NCBI GenBank assembly: GCA_016788295.1
Contig: JAEUSY010000041.1
Coordinates: forward strand, 124,001 to 188,000
Reading direction: 5' to 3'
DNA length: 64,000 bases
DNA from: Flavobacteriales bacterium
Lineage (GTDB): Bacteria > Bacteroidota > Bacteroidia > Flavobacteriales_F > PHOS-HE28
The notes beneath the pieces are model-generated. The model had not been told where the DNA came from, did not search any database, and saw only the letters and a list, made by a program, of their open reading frames with translations. The position numbers and the translations under genes were made by a program. Below are positions 16,672 through 24,138 of this stretch, piece by piece. Numbering within the stretch: position 1 is the stretch's first letter; each line of letters begins with the position of its first letter.

Positions 16672-17814
16672 TCATGGGGCAACAAGGAAAGACACCGTCT
16701 CCGAGCCTGCTTCACTCCTGATCACCAAATGGTATCGCCCGGCCGGAAGACCTTGCAGGTCCATACGACCATCCTGATCCAATGGCCTGATGGATACCAG
16801 CTCCCTGCCCGTAAGGTCGAACACCTGCACCATGGCGGGACCAACAACACCCGTTATGTTCAATTCCCCTTTGGTGGGCACTGGGAATACCCTGATCGTT
16901 CCCTTTGAAGAAGTTGCATTCAACCCAGTGCTGATGCAGTTCAATTCTGCGGCCACCCTTGTGCTGCTCGCCACACTGTCCTGGAACGCTGTGAACGCAT
17001 CGGCATTACCCTTCAAATAATGATCCAACCACAGGCTGGCAAAGTCGTTCACCACAGCGTGCTGGGCGGCCCTGGAAATGGTCGCGGAACCACAGGTGAG
17101 CTCCCCGAAACTGCAATTGAAATTGTTATTGGCAAAGTGGCAATGGCCACCGCCCTGTATGTTCACGAAAGCCTTGCAGGGTGCTGCCGTGGCCGCATAC
17201 ATGGGTGCCTGGTGCTGTGGAATGGGCGTTATGCAATCGACACTGCCAGCGAACACCAATGTTGGCACCGTTACTGAGGCAGCTGCAGCGATGGCCGAAG
17301 GGTTCGTTTCGGCGGCTGCGAAGTTCACTAAGGTCTGAATGCTGTTATTGTTGGCGGCACCAAGGAAACTTGCTCCACCACCCATGCTGTGCCCCATGAG
17401 CGCGGTGGCGGCGGCCACATGCCCGAAGAACGGCGATGACGCATTGGCATTCTCTGCCTGCATGGCCTGGGCCAGGAACGCGAGGTCAAGACCGAATGCC
17501 GAATGCGAGGGGGAAAATCCTCCCTCGGTGGTGGGAAGCACAAGTATGTAACCTCGAGGCACAAAGTGATCGCGTAGGTTCATGTAGGCATCAACGGTCA
17601 TCACGAAGCCATGGCCCATGACAAGCACCGGAAAAGCCCCTTCCGCCAATGGCACGTTCGCGCCACCGGTACTGCCCGGATAGTAGATATCCACAGGAAT
17701 GGACCTGTTGCGGGCCGGGTCATTGAACGAGGTGGACCTGTTCCCGATCGGGAACGACTGTGCCCAAAGCAGGCTGGGCAGAACACTGAACGCGAGGATG
17801 AACGCACGAAGCAT
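16672..17814 (-). CDS. Secreted alpha/beta hydrolase with T9SS sorting domain
   Basis: 380 residues. Signal peptide (1-18, ending LLWAQ), alpha/beta-hydrolase domain (about 20-290) with nucleophile elbow GHSMGGG, acid in FAGSVDCITP and His in GGGHCHF, resembling chlorophyllase/dienelactone-hydrolase-like esterases. The C-terminal 75 residues are a type A T9SS sorting domain (FPVPTKGELNITG ... LPAGRYHLVI), so it should be secreted across the outer membrane and released or anchored. Extra cysteines near CNCSFGELTC may form disulfides. The substrate is unknown. It is probably the head of, or separate from, the YceI operon 40 bases downstream. Confidence 0.88.
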   Translation of the reverse strand: MLRAFILAFSVLPSLLWAQSFPIGNRSTSFNDPARNRSIPVDIYYPGSTGGANVPLAEGAFPVLVMGHGFVMTVDAYMNLRDHFVPRGYILVLPTTEGGFSPSHSAFGLDLAFLAQAMQAENANASSPFFGHVAAATALMGHSMGGGASFLGAANNNSIQTLVNFAAAETNPSAIAAAASVTVPTLVFAGSVDCITPIPQHQAPMYAATAAPCKAFVNIQGGGHCHFANNNFNCSFGELTCGSATISRAAQHAVVNDFASLWLDHYLKGNADAFTAFQDSVASSTRVAAELNCISTGLNATSSKGTIRVFPVPTKGELNITGVVGPAMVQVFDLTGRELVSIRPLDQDGRMDLQGLPAGRYHLVIRSEAGSETVSFLVAP

Positions 17815-17881
17815 GACGCCAAATTAGCGCAGAACGGTTCATGGTGCGATCGCAAACCAAGTGCGCCATACCTGCTTCCGC

Positions 17882-17889
17882 TATATTTG
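17882..17889 (+). promoter_or_regulatory. -7 element of the tRNA-Ser promoter
   Basis: TATATTTG is an exact match to TAnnTTTG, 11 bases upstream of the mature tRNA 5' end. Confidence 0.6.
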
Positions 17890-17900
17890 CCGCCCCGTTC

Positions 17901-17990
17901 GGAGAGGTGCCAGAGTGGTCGATCGGGTCTGTCTCGAAAACAGATGTGCCCGCAAGGGTACCGGGGGTTCGAATCCCTCCCTCTCCGCCA
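17901..17990 (+). tRNA. tRNA-Ser (anticodon CGA)
   Basis: 90 bases including an encoded CCA. Acceptor stem GGAGAGG/CCTCTCC, anticodon stem TCTGT/ACAGA with loop CTCGAAA (anticodon CGA, reads UCG), a long variable arm as expected for class II serine tRNA, and T loop TTCGAAT. A terminator follows directly. Confidence 0.97.
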
Positions 17991-17994
17991 AGTG

Positions 17995-18026
17995 AAGCCC
18001 GTGCCACGAAGTGGCCGGGCTTTTTT
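17995..18026 (+). terminator. Terminator after tRNA-Ser
   Basis: Stem AAGCCCG-TG-CCAC / GTGG-C-CGGGCTT with a GAA loop, running into TTTTTT. It starts 5 bases after the tRNA. Confidence 0.8.
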
Positions 18027-18290
18027 GTTCTCTGACCGACCCAAGCTCGCTTGGGTGAGGGAAGAGAGCAAAAAAAGCCCGCGAAAGCGCAGCTTGAGCA
18101 GGGCTTCAATTGAAACCTCTCAAAAACAGGATGGACCGACCGAAGGGAGGTCGATCCCGTTCTCTGACCGACCCAAGCTCGCTTGGGTGAGGGAAGCGAG
18201 CGAAAAAGCCCCCGAAAGCGACGCTTCAGCAGGGCTACAATTGAAGCCTCTCAAAAACGGGATGGACCGACCAAAGGGAGGTCGATCCCT
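18027..18290. repeat. Two tandem copies of a 132-bp repeat
   Basis: Copy 1 is 18027-18158 and copy 2 is 18159-18290, very similar. Each contains the inverted repeat ACCCAAGC-TC-GCTTGGGT, a segment AAAGCCC..GAAAGCG, a shared CAATTGAA-x-CCTCTCAAAAAC block, and a near-palindrome around GGACCGACC/GGGAGGTCGATCC. Copy 1 is also enclosed by GGGCTTTTTTG and CAAAAAAAGCCC, so it can fold into a long hairpin with the tRNA terminator. The 132-bp period keeps a reading frame open, but no start, signal or family supports a protein. No nucleotide spacers, so not CRISPR. The rest of 18291-18431 shows nothing recognisable. Confidence 0.8.
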
Positions 18291-18431
18291 TTCGGCTCAA
18301 GTCAAGTTCCCTTAGCCTGCGATGTTAAAGCCCACGAAAGCGAAGCTGGAGCTGGACCTGACGCCGGAACTTCCACCGCAAATAATGACCTATCCTTTCA
18401 CGATCACTTTCTGCCAACCCAGAGGTCCAGA

Positions 18432-18962
18432 ATGATCATCCCGAAGGACCCCGACAGCTTTCTTTGCCCCATGAACCAAGCCGCACTGCTCGCCGAACTG
18501 ATGGACCACACCCATGCGTTCACGCTGCAACACATGGAACGCCTGGATGGAAAAGACCTTCACCAACGGTTCTCCGTCGGCGGTACCCAATTGAACAGCC
18601 CGTTCTGGATCCTGGCCCATTTAGCCGTATCGGAGAACTGGCTGGTGCTGCGAGGCACCGGAGGCCCGTTCCAGAAATTCAGTTGGGCCAAGCAATTCAC
18701 GCTGGGATCCACCCCGCCATTACCGGCGGAATGCCCATCCCTTGAGGAGGTCATGGACACTTACGCCCAGGTGCATTCCTTGGCTATAGAGCACGTTCGC
18801 GATTTAAGCGATGAAGCACTGAAAAGCCCTCACCTTGCCCTGATGAACCTCGATGGTGGCACGGACATGAAAGCGGTGATCAAGCACCACATCCGCCATG
18901 AAAGCTCGCACAACGGGCACCTCGGCTGGTTGTGCAAGTTGCACGGGCTTCCGACGATCTAA
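18432..18962 (+). CDS. DinB-superfamily four-helix-bundle protein
   Basis: 176 residues (or 163 from the ATG at 18471). It resembles DinB/YfiT-like putative metalloenzymes: His in WILAHLAVSENW about a quarter of the way in and the terminal motif HHIRHESSHNGHLGWL, together giving the usual three-His metal site. Bacillithiol- or mycothiol-dependent transferases belong to this superfamily, and a bacillithiol deacetylase gene (28128-28871) is nearby, so a thiol transferase is plausible. A longer in-frame reading would run through the 132-bp repeats and is rejected. Confidence 0.8.
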   Translation: MIIPKDPDSFLCPMNQAALLAELMDHTHAFTLQHMERLDGKDLHQRFSVGGTQLNSPFWILAHLAVSENWLVLRGTGGPFQKFSWAKQFTLGSTPPLPAECPSLEEVMDTYAQVHSLAIEHVRDLSDEALKSPHLALMNLDGGTDMKAVIKHHIRHESSHNGHLGWLCKLHGLPTI

Positions 18963-18967
18963 AGGTC

Positions 18968-20287
18968 TCAGTGGACGTTGTGCCACATGAGCCAGAAGGT
19001 GATGATGCCACCGAAGTATCCCAGCGCAGCGGGAAAGGCCATCCGCCTGAGGTACCAGACGAAATCGATGCCGAGGATGCCCATGGTGGCCACCCCGGCC
19101 GCCGATCCGATAATGAGGATACTTCCACCTGTTCCTGCGCAATAGGCAAGAAGTTCCCAGAACGGATGGTCCACATGGAACTGGGTCATGGGGTACATGC
19201 CCATGGCGGCGGCAACCAAGGGCACGTTGTCCACCACTGAGCTCAATACGCCGATAACCGTGTTCACGGCATACATGCTGCCCAGCTTCTCATCCAACAA
19301 ATGGGCCGTGTCGGTAAGATGGCCAGCCACTTGCAACCCTGCCACGGCGGTAAGTATGCCCAGGAAGAACAGTACGCTAGGCACATCGATCCGGCGCAAT
19401 ACCGAGGTCACCATCAAATGGCCCTTGTCCGTTTCAATGGAGTTCTTGTGCATAAGCTCCGTTACGATCCACAGGATGCCCAAACCCAAAAGGATCCCCA
19501 TGTAGGGAGGCAGATGCGTGTACGTTTTGAAAAGGGGCACACCCAGCAAGGCAAGCAGCCCCAATAACAACACCATCTTCTGCTGACCGGGCGAGACCGA
19601 CTTGTGCCCTTCATTCTGTTCCGAAGCAAGTTCAGGACGTTGGATGGTGCCTTTGAAGGTGAAGGAGAACCAGATCAGCGGCAGCACAAGGCACACCAGG
19701 CTGGGCACGATCAATTTGGCGATGATATTGGCCGCGGTCACCTGTCCGCCGATCCAAAGCATGATGGTTGTAACATCACCGATGGGGCTCCAGGCACCTC
19801 CCGCGTTCGCAGCAATAATGACCATGCCAGCGAAGGTCCATAGGTCATTGCGGTCCTTGATGAGCTTGCGCAGCAGGGCACACACCACAATGGCCGTGGT
19901 CATGTTGTCCAGGGCGGCGCTGAGGAAAAAGGTGATCACGCTCAAGACCCACATCAGGGTGACCTTGTTCGTACCTGTGATGCGGTCGGTGATGACCCGG
20001 AAACCTTCGTGGGCATCGACAAGTTCTACGATGGTCATGGCGCCCATCAGGAAGAACAGGATGCTGGCAATGTCGCCCAGGTGGTGTAGTAGTTGTTCGG
20101 TGATCACCTCCGGGCCTGCCTCAGCGGAAGTGGGCAGCAATTCATGCTGACCGACCATCAGCAGTACCCAGATCAGCACACCGGTAACAAGCGCCGATGC
20201 CGCCTTATTGATGTGGAGCGGATGTTCCAGCGCGATGGCCAGGTATCCGATAACAAAGACCAGCGCGATGGCGAGGTACATGACCAT
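18968..20287 (-). CDS. nhaD: NhaD-type Na+/H+ antiporter (copy 1)
   Basis: 439 residues, 11-13 membrane helices, of the ion-transporter superfamily. NhaD hallmarks include FFLMGAMTIVELVDAHEGF, FFLSAALDNMTTAIV, IIAANAGGAWSPIGDVTTIMLW and SSVVDNVPLVAAAMGMYP. It exchanges cytosolic Na+ or Li+ for protons at the inner membrane. It is followed by nothing on its strand (the DinB gene converges 5 bases away) and preceded 82 bases upstream by a second nhaD. The start region carries a Crp-like palindrome (20288-20303) touching the start codon. Confidence 0.93.
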   Translation of the reverse strand: MVMYLAIALVFVIGYLAIALEHPLHINKAASALVTGVLIWVLLMVGQHELLPTSAEAGPEVITEQLLHHLGDIASILFFLMGAMTIVELVDAHEGFRVITDRITGTNKVTLMWVLSVITFFLSAALDNMTTAIVVCALLRKLIKDRNDLWTFAGMVIIAANAGGAWSPIGDVTTIMLWIGGQVTAANIIAKLIVPSLVCLVLPLIWFSFTFKGTIQRPELASEQNEGHKSVSPGQQKMVLLLGLLALLGVPLFKTYTHLPPYMGILLGLGILWIVTELMHKNSIETDKGHLMVTSVLRRIDVPSVLFFLGILTAVAGLQVAGHLTDTAHLLDEKLGSMYAVNTVIGVLSSVVDNVPLVAAAMGMYPMTQFHVDHPFWELLAYCAGTGGSILIIGSAAGVATMGILGIDFVWYLRRMAFPAALGYFGGIITFWLMWHNVH

Positions 20288-20303
20288 GTGTGATTATGGT
20301 CAC
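20288..20303 (-). promoter_or_regulatory. Crp-type palindrome at the nhaD copy 1 start
   Basis: TGTGA-TTATGG-TCACA, a full match to the Crp consensus arms with 6-base spacing. A -7-like GACATTTG (20303-20310, minus strand) overlaps its upstream edge, so a bound protein would cover the start site, a repressor position. The Crp/Fnr regulator at 22160 keeps the Arg-Glu-x3-Arg contacts that read this core. Confidence 0.5.
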
Positions 20304-20369
20304 AAATGTCCGATACGGAATTGCGGCAAGATTAGATCCGCATGAGATCAGGTCCGGACGTGGGTCTTA

Positions 20370-21674
20370 TCAATGCCACATCAGCCAGAAGGTGATCATG
20401 CCGCCGAAATAGCCCAAAGCGGCAGGCAACGTCATCTTCTTCATGTACCAGATGAAGTCGATATGCATGATACCCATCGCCGCAACACCCGCTGCGGACC
20501 CGATGATGAGCAAGCTACCACCCGTACCAGCGCAAAAAGCGAGCAGTTCCCAGAAGACGTGGTCGGAGGGGAACTGGGTCATGGGGTACATGCCCATGGC
20601 AGCGGCCACCAAGGGGACGTTATCCACTATCGAGGATAGCACGCCGATGGCACCGTTGATCAGGTAGATATCCCCGAAGGTCTTGTCGAGACCCTGTGCA
20701 AGCAGCGTGAGGTGGCCGGCCACTTGCAGGCCCGCAACGGCGACCAGGATACCGAGGAAGAACAACACACTGGGCAGGTCGATACGGCGCAACACGGCGG
20801 TCACCATCAGGTCACCCCGCTCATCAACGCCGTGTTTCATGTGGATCACCTCGGTAACCACCCAAAGCACACCCAGGCCCAACATAACGCCCATGAACGG
20901 GGGCAAATGGGTGACTGCTTTGAAGACCGGCACGAACAACAGAGCACCAACACCAAGCCCGAACACCAGGTTGCGCTCACCCGGGGTGATGTTGCCTCCG
21001 TGATGACCACCTTGGCGCACATTCTCCGGCCGCTCCACATTGCCCTTCATGGTGAAGCTGAACCACACCAAAGGCAGGATGAGGCAAACCAGGCTGGGCA
21101 GGATCAACTTCGCGATGATGTTCACCGTGGTGACCTGACCTCCAACCCAGAGCATGATGGTGGTGACATCGCCGATGGGGCTCCAAGCACCACCCGCGTT
21201 CGCCGAAATGACCACCACGCCAGCGAACATCCACAGGGTCTCCTTGTCCTTGATGAGCTTCCGGAGCAGGGCACACATCACGATCGCAGTGGTGAGGTTG
21301 TCCAGCGCGGCGCTGAGAAAGAACGTGATCAGACCCACCACCCAGAGCAAGGTGGTCTTCTTGGTGGAAGTAATGCGGTCGGTGATCACCCGGAAGCCCT
21401 CGTGCACATCGATGAGTTCCACGATCGTCATGGCACCCATAAGGAAGAATAGGATGCTGGCGATGTCGCCCAAATGCTCCAACAGGTGATGGATCAGCCC
21501 TTCGTGACCATGGGCCTCGGCATCGGGGAAGATGCTGTGCTGACCAAGCATGAGGATGGTCCACACGATGGCGCCGGTAAGGATGGCCGAGGCCGCCTTA
21601 TTGATGCGCAGGGGGTGTTCCAAGGCGATCGCGAGGTAACCCACGACGAAAACGATGGCCATCAAAGAAAACAT
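20370..21674 (-). CDS. nhaD: NhaD-type Na+/H+ antiporter (copy 2)
   Basis: 434 residues, closely similar to copy 1 along its whole length (shared GYLAIALEHPL-x-INKAASA, ANAGGAWSPIGDVTTIMLW and DNVPLVAAAMGMYPMTQF). The periplasmic or cytosolic loops differ most: copy 2 has His-rich segments (HGHEGLIHHLLEHLG and GGHHGGN) that copy 1 lacks or has reduced. Tandem duplication with divergence in loops suggests different pH or ion set-points. It lies upstream of copy 1 on the same strand and could be co-transcribed with it. Confidence 0.93.
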   Translation of the reverse strand: MFSLMAIVFVVGYLAIALEHPLRINKAASAILTGAIVWTILMLGQHSIFPDAEAHGHEGLIHHLLEHLGDIASILFFLMGAMTIVELIDVHEGFRVITDRITSTKKTTLLWVVGLITFFLSAALDNLTTAIVMCALLRKLIKDKETLWMFAGVVVISANAGGAWSPIGDVTTIMLWVGGQVTTVNIIAKLILPSLVCLILPLVWFSFTMKGNVERPENVRQGGHHGGNITPGERNLVFGLGVGALLFVPVFKAVTHLPPFMGVMLGLGVLWVVTEVIHMKHGVDERGDLMVTAVLRRIDLPSVLFFLGILVAVAGLQVAGHLTLLAQGLDKTFGDIYLINGAIGVLSSIVDNVPLVAAAMGMYPMTQFPSDHVFWELLAFCAGTGGSLLIIGSAAGVAAMGIMHIDFIWYMKKMTLPAALGYFGGMITFWLMWH

Positions 21675-21740
21675 GCGGTAGTGGTCTTAGTGAAAAAGCG
21701 GCGCAAGGATACGCACTCCGTCCGGAAGACCGCGCACGGA

Positions 21741-21769
21741 AAAGCCGCCACTTTCAACAGAGGCGGCCT
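21741..21769 (-). terminator. Terminator after the DUF2892 gene
   Basis: On the minus strand GCCGCC / GGCGGC arms (extended by flanking G/C) are followed by CTTTTCC. It separates the DUF2892 gene from nhaD copy 2. Confidence 0.55.
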
Positions 21770-21793
21770 CACCGGATATGTACCGGAGCAGTA

Positions 21794-22000
21794 CTACTTC
21801 TTCACTGGGCAGGTGCTGAGGCCCACCATGGCATACAGCGGGCAGAATCCCAGCAGTGAAGTGACCAGGAACACACCGCCCAGAATGACCAGCACAAGGC
21901 CTAAGGTACCGGGCACTGTTCCTGTAAAGTAGAGGCCTGCGAAAATGAGGGCGAGCACGATGCGGATCACCTTATCCATACTTCCAACGTTGGTCTTCAT
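21794..22000 (-). CDS. DUF2892 (YgaP-like) small membrane protein
   Basis: 68 residues. MKTNVGSMDKVIRIVLALIFAGL is the characteristic start of DUF2892 proteins, followed by a second hydrophobic hairpin and the terminal GFCPLYAMVGLSTCPVKK with two conserved Cys. Related domains form the membrane anchor of YgaP-type rhodanese. Function is not established; a sulfur or thiol-related role is suggested by family context. It lies 18 bases downstream of the 31-residue peptide gene and probably shares its Crp/Fnr-type promoter. Confidence 0.88.
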   Translation of the reverse strand: MKTNVGSMDKVIRIVLALIFAGLYFTGTVPGTLGLVLVILGGVFLVTSLLGFCPLYAMVGLSTCPVKK

Positions 22001-22018
22001 GTCTTGGCTTGTTTGAGG

Positions 22019-22114
22019 TTAGTTCACGTGTTCAAAGAGAACGGCGACAAGCGTGACCAGCGAAATGCACAGGATGCACACGATCGCGAGCTTGGTCCAC
22101 TTACCGAACTTCAT
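22019..22114 (-). CDS. 31-residue single-helix membrane peptide
   Basis: The short ORF starts MKFGKWTKLAIVCILCISLV and ends LFEHVN: three basic residues, then one hydrophobic helix of about 19 residues, then a short acidic tail, the normal layout of bacterial membrane micropeptides. Two Cys lie in the helix. Evidence that it is real: a -7-like element and a Crp/Fnr-type dyad sit at proper distances immediately upstream, and a DUF2892 gene follows 18 bases later. Function unknown; such peptides often regulate a membrane enzyme or transporter. Could be an uncounted part of the DUF2892 mRNA leader instead. Confidence 0.55.
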   Translation of the reverse strand: MKFGKWTKLAIVCILCISLVTLVAVLFEHVN

Positions 22115-22118
22115 GGCA

Positions 22119-22162
22119 CAAAACTGACCCCATGGTGCCACATATGGTGGTGACCGCGGTCA
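22119..22162 (-). promoter_or_regulatory. Crp/Fnr-type box and -7 element for the micropeptide/DUF2892 unit
   Basis: Perfect 16-base palindrome GGTGACCGCGGTCACC (22149-22164) containing TGAC-N4-GTCA. On the minus strand a -7-like CAGTTTTG lies at 22119-22126, predicting a start near 22115. The dyad then centres at about -41.5, the class II activator position. It overlaps the stop codon of the Crp/Fnr gene, so the regulator may control the gene just downstream of it. Confidence 0.55.
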
Positions 22163-22789
22163 CCGCCTTACGCGCATGCCCATGGGGCCGACCTCCAGAC
22201 GTCCATCGCGCTCCAATTTGCGCAGTGTCCTGGTGATCACTTCACGGGCCGAACCAAGCTCCTGTGCCAGACGGGAGTGGCGGATATCGAGCCACTCGGT
22301 CCCGTTCACGGCCATCAGCCGTTCCAGGTGCTCCACCAAGCGTGTGGGCAGATCACCGAAGGCCACCTGCTCCACGGTATGCAGCATATCCTCGTACCGC
22401 TCATGGTAAAGGCGGAACATGAGCTCGGCGAACGACGGATGATCGCGGAGCCAGCCCCGCACCTCACTTTCGGGCAACAGCAACAACCGGGTCTCTCGTT
22501 CGGTGACCGCATTGATGCGACTGGGCGAGCGACCGAGAACTGCGGAAAAGCTCATCACACAGCTCTCGGCGGGCTGTATGTAGTAGAGCAACAACTCCTT
22601 CTCCTCGTGGCCGATGTACACACGCACCAGGCCATCAAGTACGATCGGTAGTTCCTTTACATAGGCGCCCTCACTGAGCAGTTCCGCGCCACCTGGCACG
22701 CTCACTTGGCGACCTCTCTCGAGCATGGCTCCGATAAGCTGACCATCCAAGGCCCCGAGTGCACGACGAGCGAGTGTTTGATCCCCCAT
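22160..22789 (-). CDS. Crp/Fnr-family transcription regulator
   Basis: 209 residues: N-terminal cyclic-nucleotide-binding-type domain (about 15-125), dimer helix (125-145) and a Crp-type winged helix ending in SRLAQELGSAREVITRTLRKLE. The recognition helix keeps Arg-Glu-x3-Arg as in Crp, predicting a TGTGA-like half-site. There is only one Cys in the sensor domain, so no Fnr-type iron-sulfur cluster; the ligand is unknown. The ATG at 22789 follows the -7-like TACTTTCG (22794-22801) by only four bases. It is divergent from the CDF exporter with a 39-base shared promoter region. The longer upstream reading, antisense to the exporter, is rejected. Confidence 0.92.
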   Translation of the reverse strand: MGDQTLARRALGALDGQLIGAMLERGRQVSVPGGAELLSEGAYVKELPIVLDGLVRVYIGHEEKELLLYYIQPAESCVMSFSAVLGRSPSRINAVTERETRLLLLPESEVRGWLRDHPSFAELMFRLYHERYEDMLHTVEQVAFGDLPTRLVEHLERLMAVNGTEWLDIRHSRLAQELGSAREVITRTLRKLERDGRLEVGPMGMRVRR

Positions 22790-22828
22790 GGCCCGAAAGT
22801 AATCTTCCCTTCGCCCTATACTTGATGC

Positions 22829-23839
22829 ATGAACGCGGCCCGATCGAATATCGGTTTCCAAGCACAGGTACTGGCCATTGGCGCCGTATTGATGGCGATC
22901 AAGTTCGTGGCCTGGCGGATCACGCACAGCAACACCATCCTCAGCGATGCACTGGAGAGCATTGTGAACGTGGTGGCCGGCGCCTTCGCGCTGTATAGCC
23001 TGGTGCTTGCGGCCAAACCCCGGGACCGCGAGCATCCGTACGGCCACGGCAAGGTGGAGTTCATCAGTGCGGGTATCGAAGGGATCCTTGTTGTGCTGGC
23101 AGGTGTGCTCATCATTTGGCGTGCCGTGAAAGCCCTGCTGGAGCATCAGCATCTGCATGACCTCGACACGGGCATCCTCCTAACCGGTGCGGCCGGTGCC
23201 ATCAACCTCATCATGGGCCTTTCGCTACAGCGCAGGGGGAAGAAGGCCCGTTCGATCACCATGGAGGCATCCGGGGCCCACCTCCTTAGCGACGCGTGGA
23301 GCACCGTAGCCATGCTCGTAGGACTTGTGCTTATACGCCTCACCGGGCTACTGTGGCTGGACCAGCTGTTCGCCATCCTTTTCGCGATCTACATCATCGT
23401 AACCGGCCTGCGCATCTTCCGGCGTTCCGTGGCCGGGATCATGGATGAGGCGGACGTTGAGGCGGCTTCCACCGTGATCGAATTGCTGGAGGCCCACCGG
23501 AAGCCACAATGGGTGGACATCCACAATTTCCGTATCATCAAATACGGCAGCGTGCTCCATATCGACTGCCATGCCACTTTGCCTTGGTATTACTCGCTGG
23601 AGGATGCGCATGCGGAGATCAGCGCCATGGAGCGATTGGTGAACGAGCGGCACGAGCAGGACCTTGAACTGTTCATCCACATGGACCCGTGCATCCCCAG
23701 TTCCTGCGGGATCTGCCAAGTGGAAAGCTGCCCCCAGCGTAACGCCCCGTTCCGGGAGCGGATCACATGGGATCCGGGTACCGTTCTGGCCAACGCCAAG
23801 CACGGCAGCCAGCCTTCGGAAGCGAATTCACCCTCTTAA
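22829..23839 (+). CDS. Cation diffusion facilitator (CDF) metal exporter
   Basis: 336 residues, six membrane helices. Metal-site motifs of the CDF family are visible: SNTILSDALESIVNV in helix 2 and SGAHLLSDAWSTVAM in helix 5, with EHPYGHGKVE in the loop. The cytosolic domain (about 205-300) ends in a Cys cluster C-IPSS-C-GI-C-QVES-C (near 291-303), an addition that could bind or sense metal. It exports Zn2+, Fe2+ or a similar ion in exchange for protons. It shares its promoter region with the divergent Crp/Fnr gene. Confidence 0.93.
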   Translation: MNAARSNIGFQAQVLAIGAVLMAIKFVAWRITHSNTILSDALESIVNVVAGAFALYSLVLAAKPRDREHPYGHGKVEFISAGIEGILVVLAGVLIIWRAVKALLEHQHLHDLDTGILLTGAAGAINLIMGLSLQRRGKKARSITMEASGAHLLSDAWSTVAMLVGLVLIRLTGLLWLDQLFAILFAIYIIVTGLRIFRRSVAGIMDEADVEAASTVIELLEAHRKPQWVDIHNFRIIKYGSVLHIDCHATLPWYYSLEDAHAEISAMERLVNERHEQDLELFIHMDPCIPSSCGICQVESCPQRNAPFRERITWDPGTVLANAKHGSQPSEANSPS

Positions 23840-23874
23840 GGAGCTGGTACCATTATCGGTCCGGCCCCAAATGA

Positions 23875-23898
23875 CGAACGCCCCTTGCGGGGCGTTCG
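23875..23898. terminator. Perfect hairpin between the CDF gene and tRNA-His
   Basis: CGAACGCCCC-TTGC-GGGGCGTTCG, a 10-base perfect stem between convergent transcripts; it can serve both strands although T runs are short. Confidence 0.65.
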
Positions 23899-23907
23899 AT
23901 CTTTGAG

Positions 23908-23982
23908 GGTGGTAGACCGGGCTTGAACCGGCGACCTCCGGAACCACAATCCGGCGCTCTAACCAACTGAGCTACAACCACC
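23908..23982 (-). tRNA. tRNA-His (anticodon GTG)
   Basis: About 75 bases on the minus strand with an anticodon loop TTGTGGT (anticodon GTG), the extra 5' G of histidine tRNA paired with C73, D arm TAGCTCAGTTGGTTAGAGC and T loop TTCAAGC. One T-T mismatch in the acceptor stem. CCA is not encoded. Confidence 0.93.
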
Positions 23983-24012
23983 ATTTCCGTTCACCAGTGG
24001 CGAACAGGGCCG

Positions 24013-24020
24013 CAAATATA
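24013..24020 (-). promoter_or_regulatory. -7 element of the tRNA-His promoter
   Basis: TATATTTG on the minus strand, identical to the element before tRNA-Ser, 30 bases upstream of the tRNA. The remainder of the gap up to 24138 shows nothing else. Confidence 0.55.
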
Positions 24021-24138
24021 GGCTTGGGGGAACGACTTCGCCAAGGTGGCCATCAGGAGGGCCGGAAGTAGCCGCAACATCATTGCCTGAGCCAATCGAG
24101 CCAAAGGGCCCTGCACCCTGTGTATTTTGCGCCCTTCC

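Noticed and set aside
18027-18290. CRISPR array
   Set aside because: Only two long direct copies with no unique spacers and no cas genes.
17611-18315. 234-codon open frame through tRNA-Ser and the repeats
   Set aside because: Runs through a tRNA gene and terminator; frame is open only because the repeat length is a multiple of three.
22790-23158. N-terminal extension of the Crp/Fnr regulator
   Set aside because: It would be antisense to the start of the metal exporter; the cyclic-nucleotide domain begins right after the ATG at 22789.
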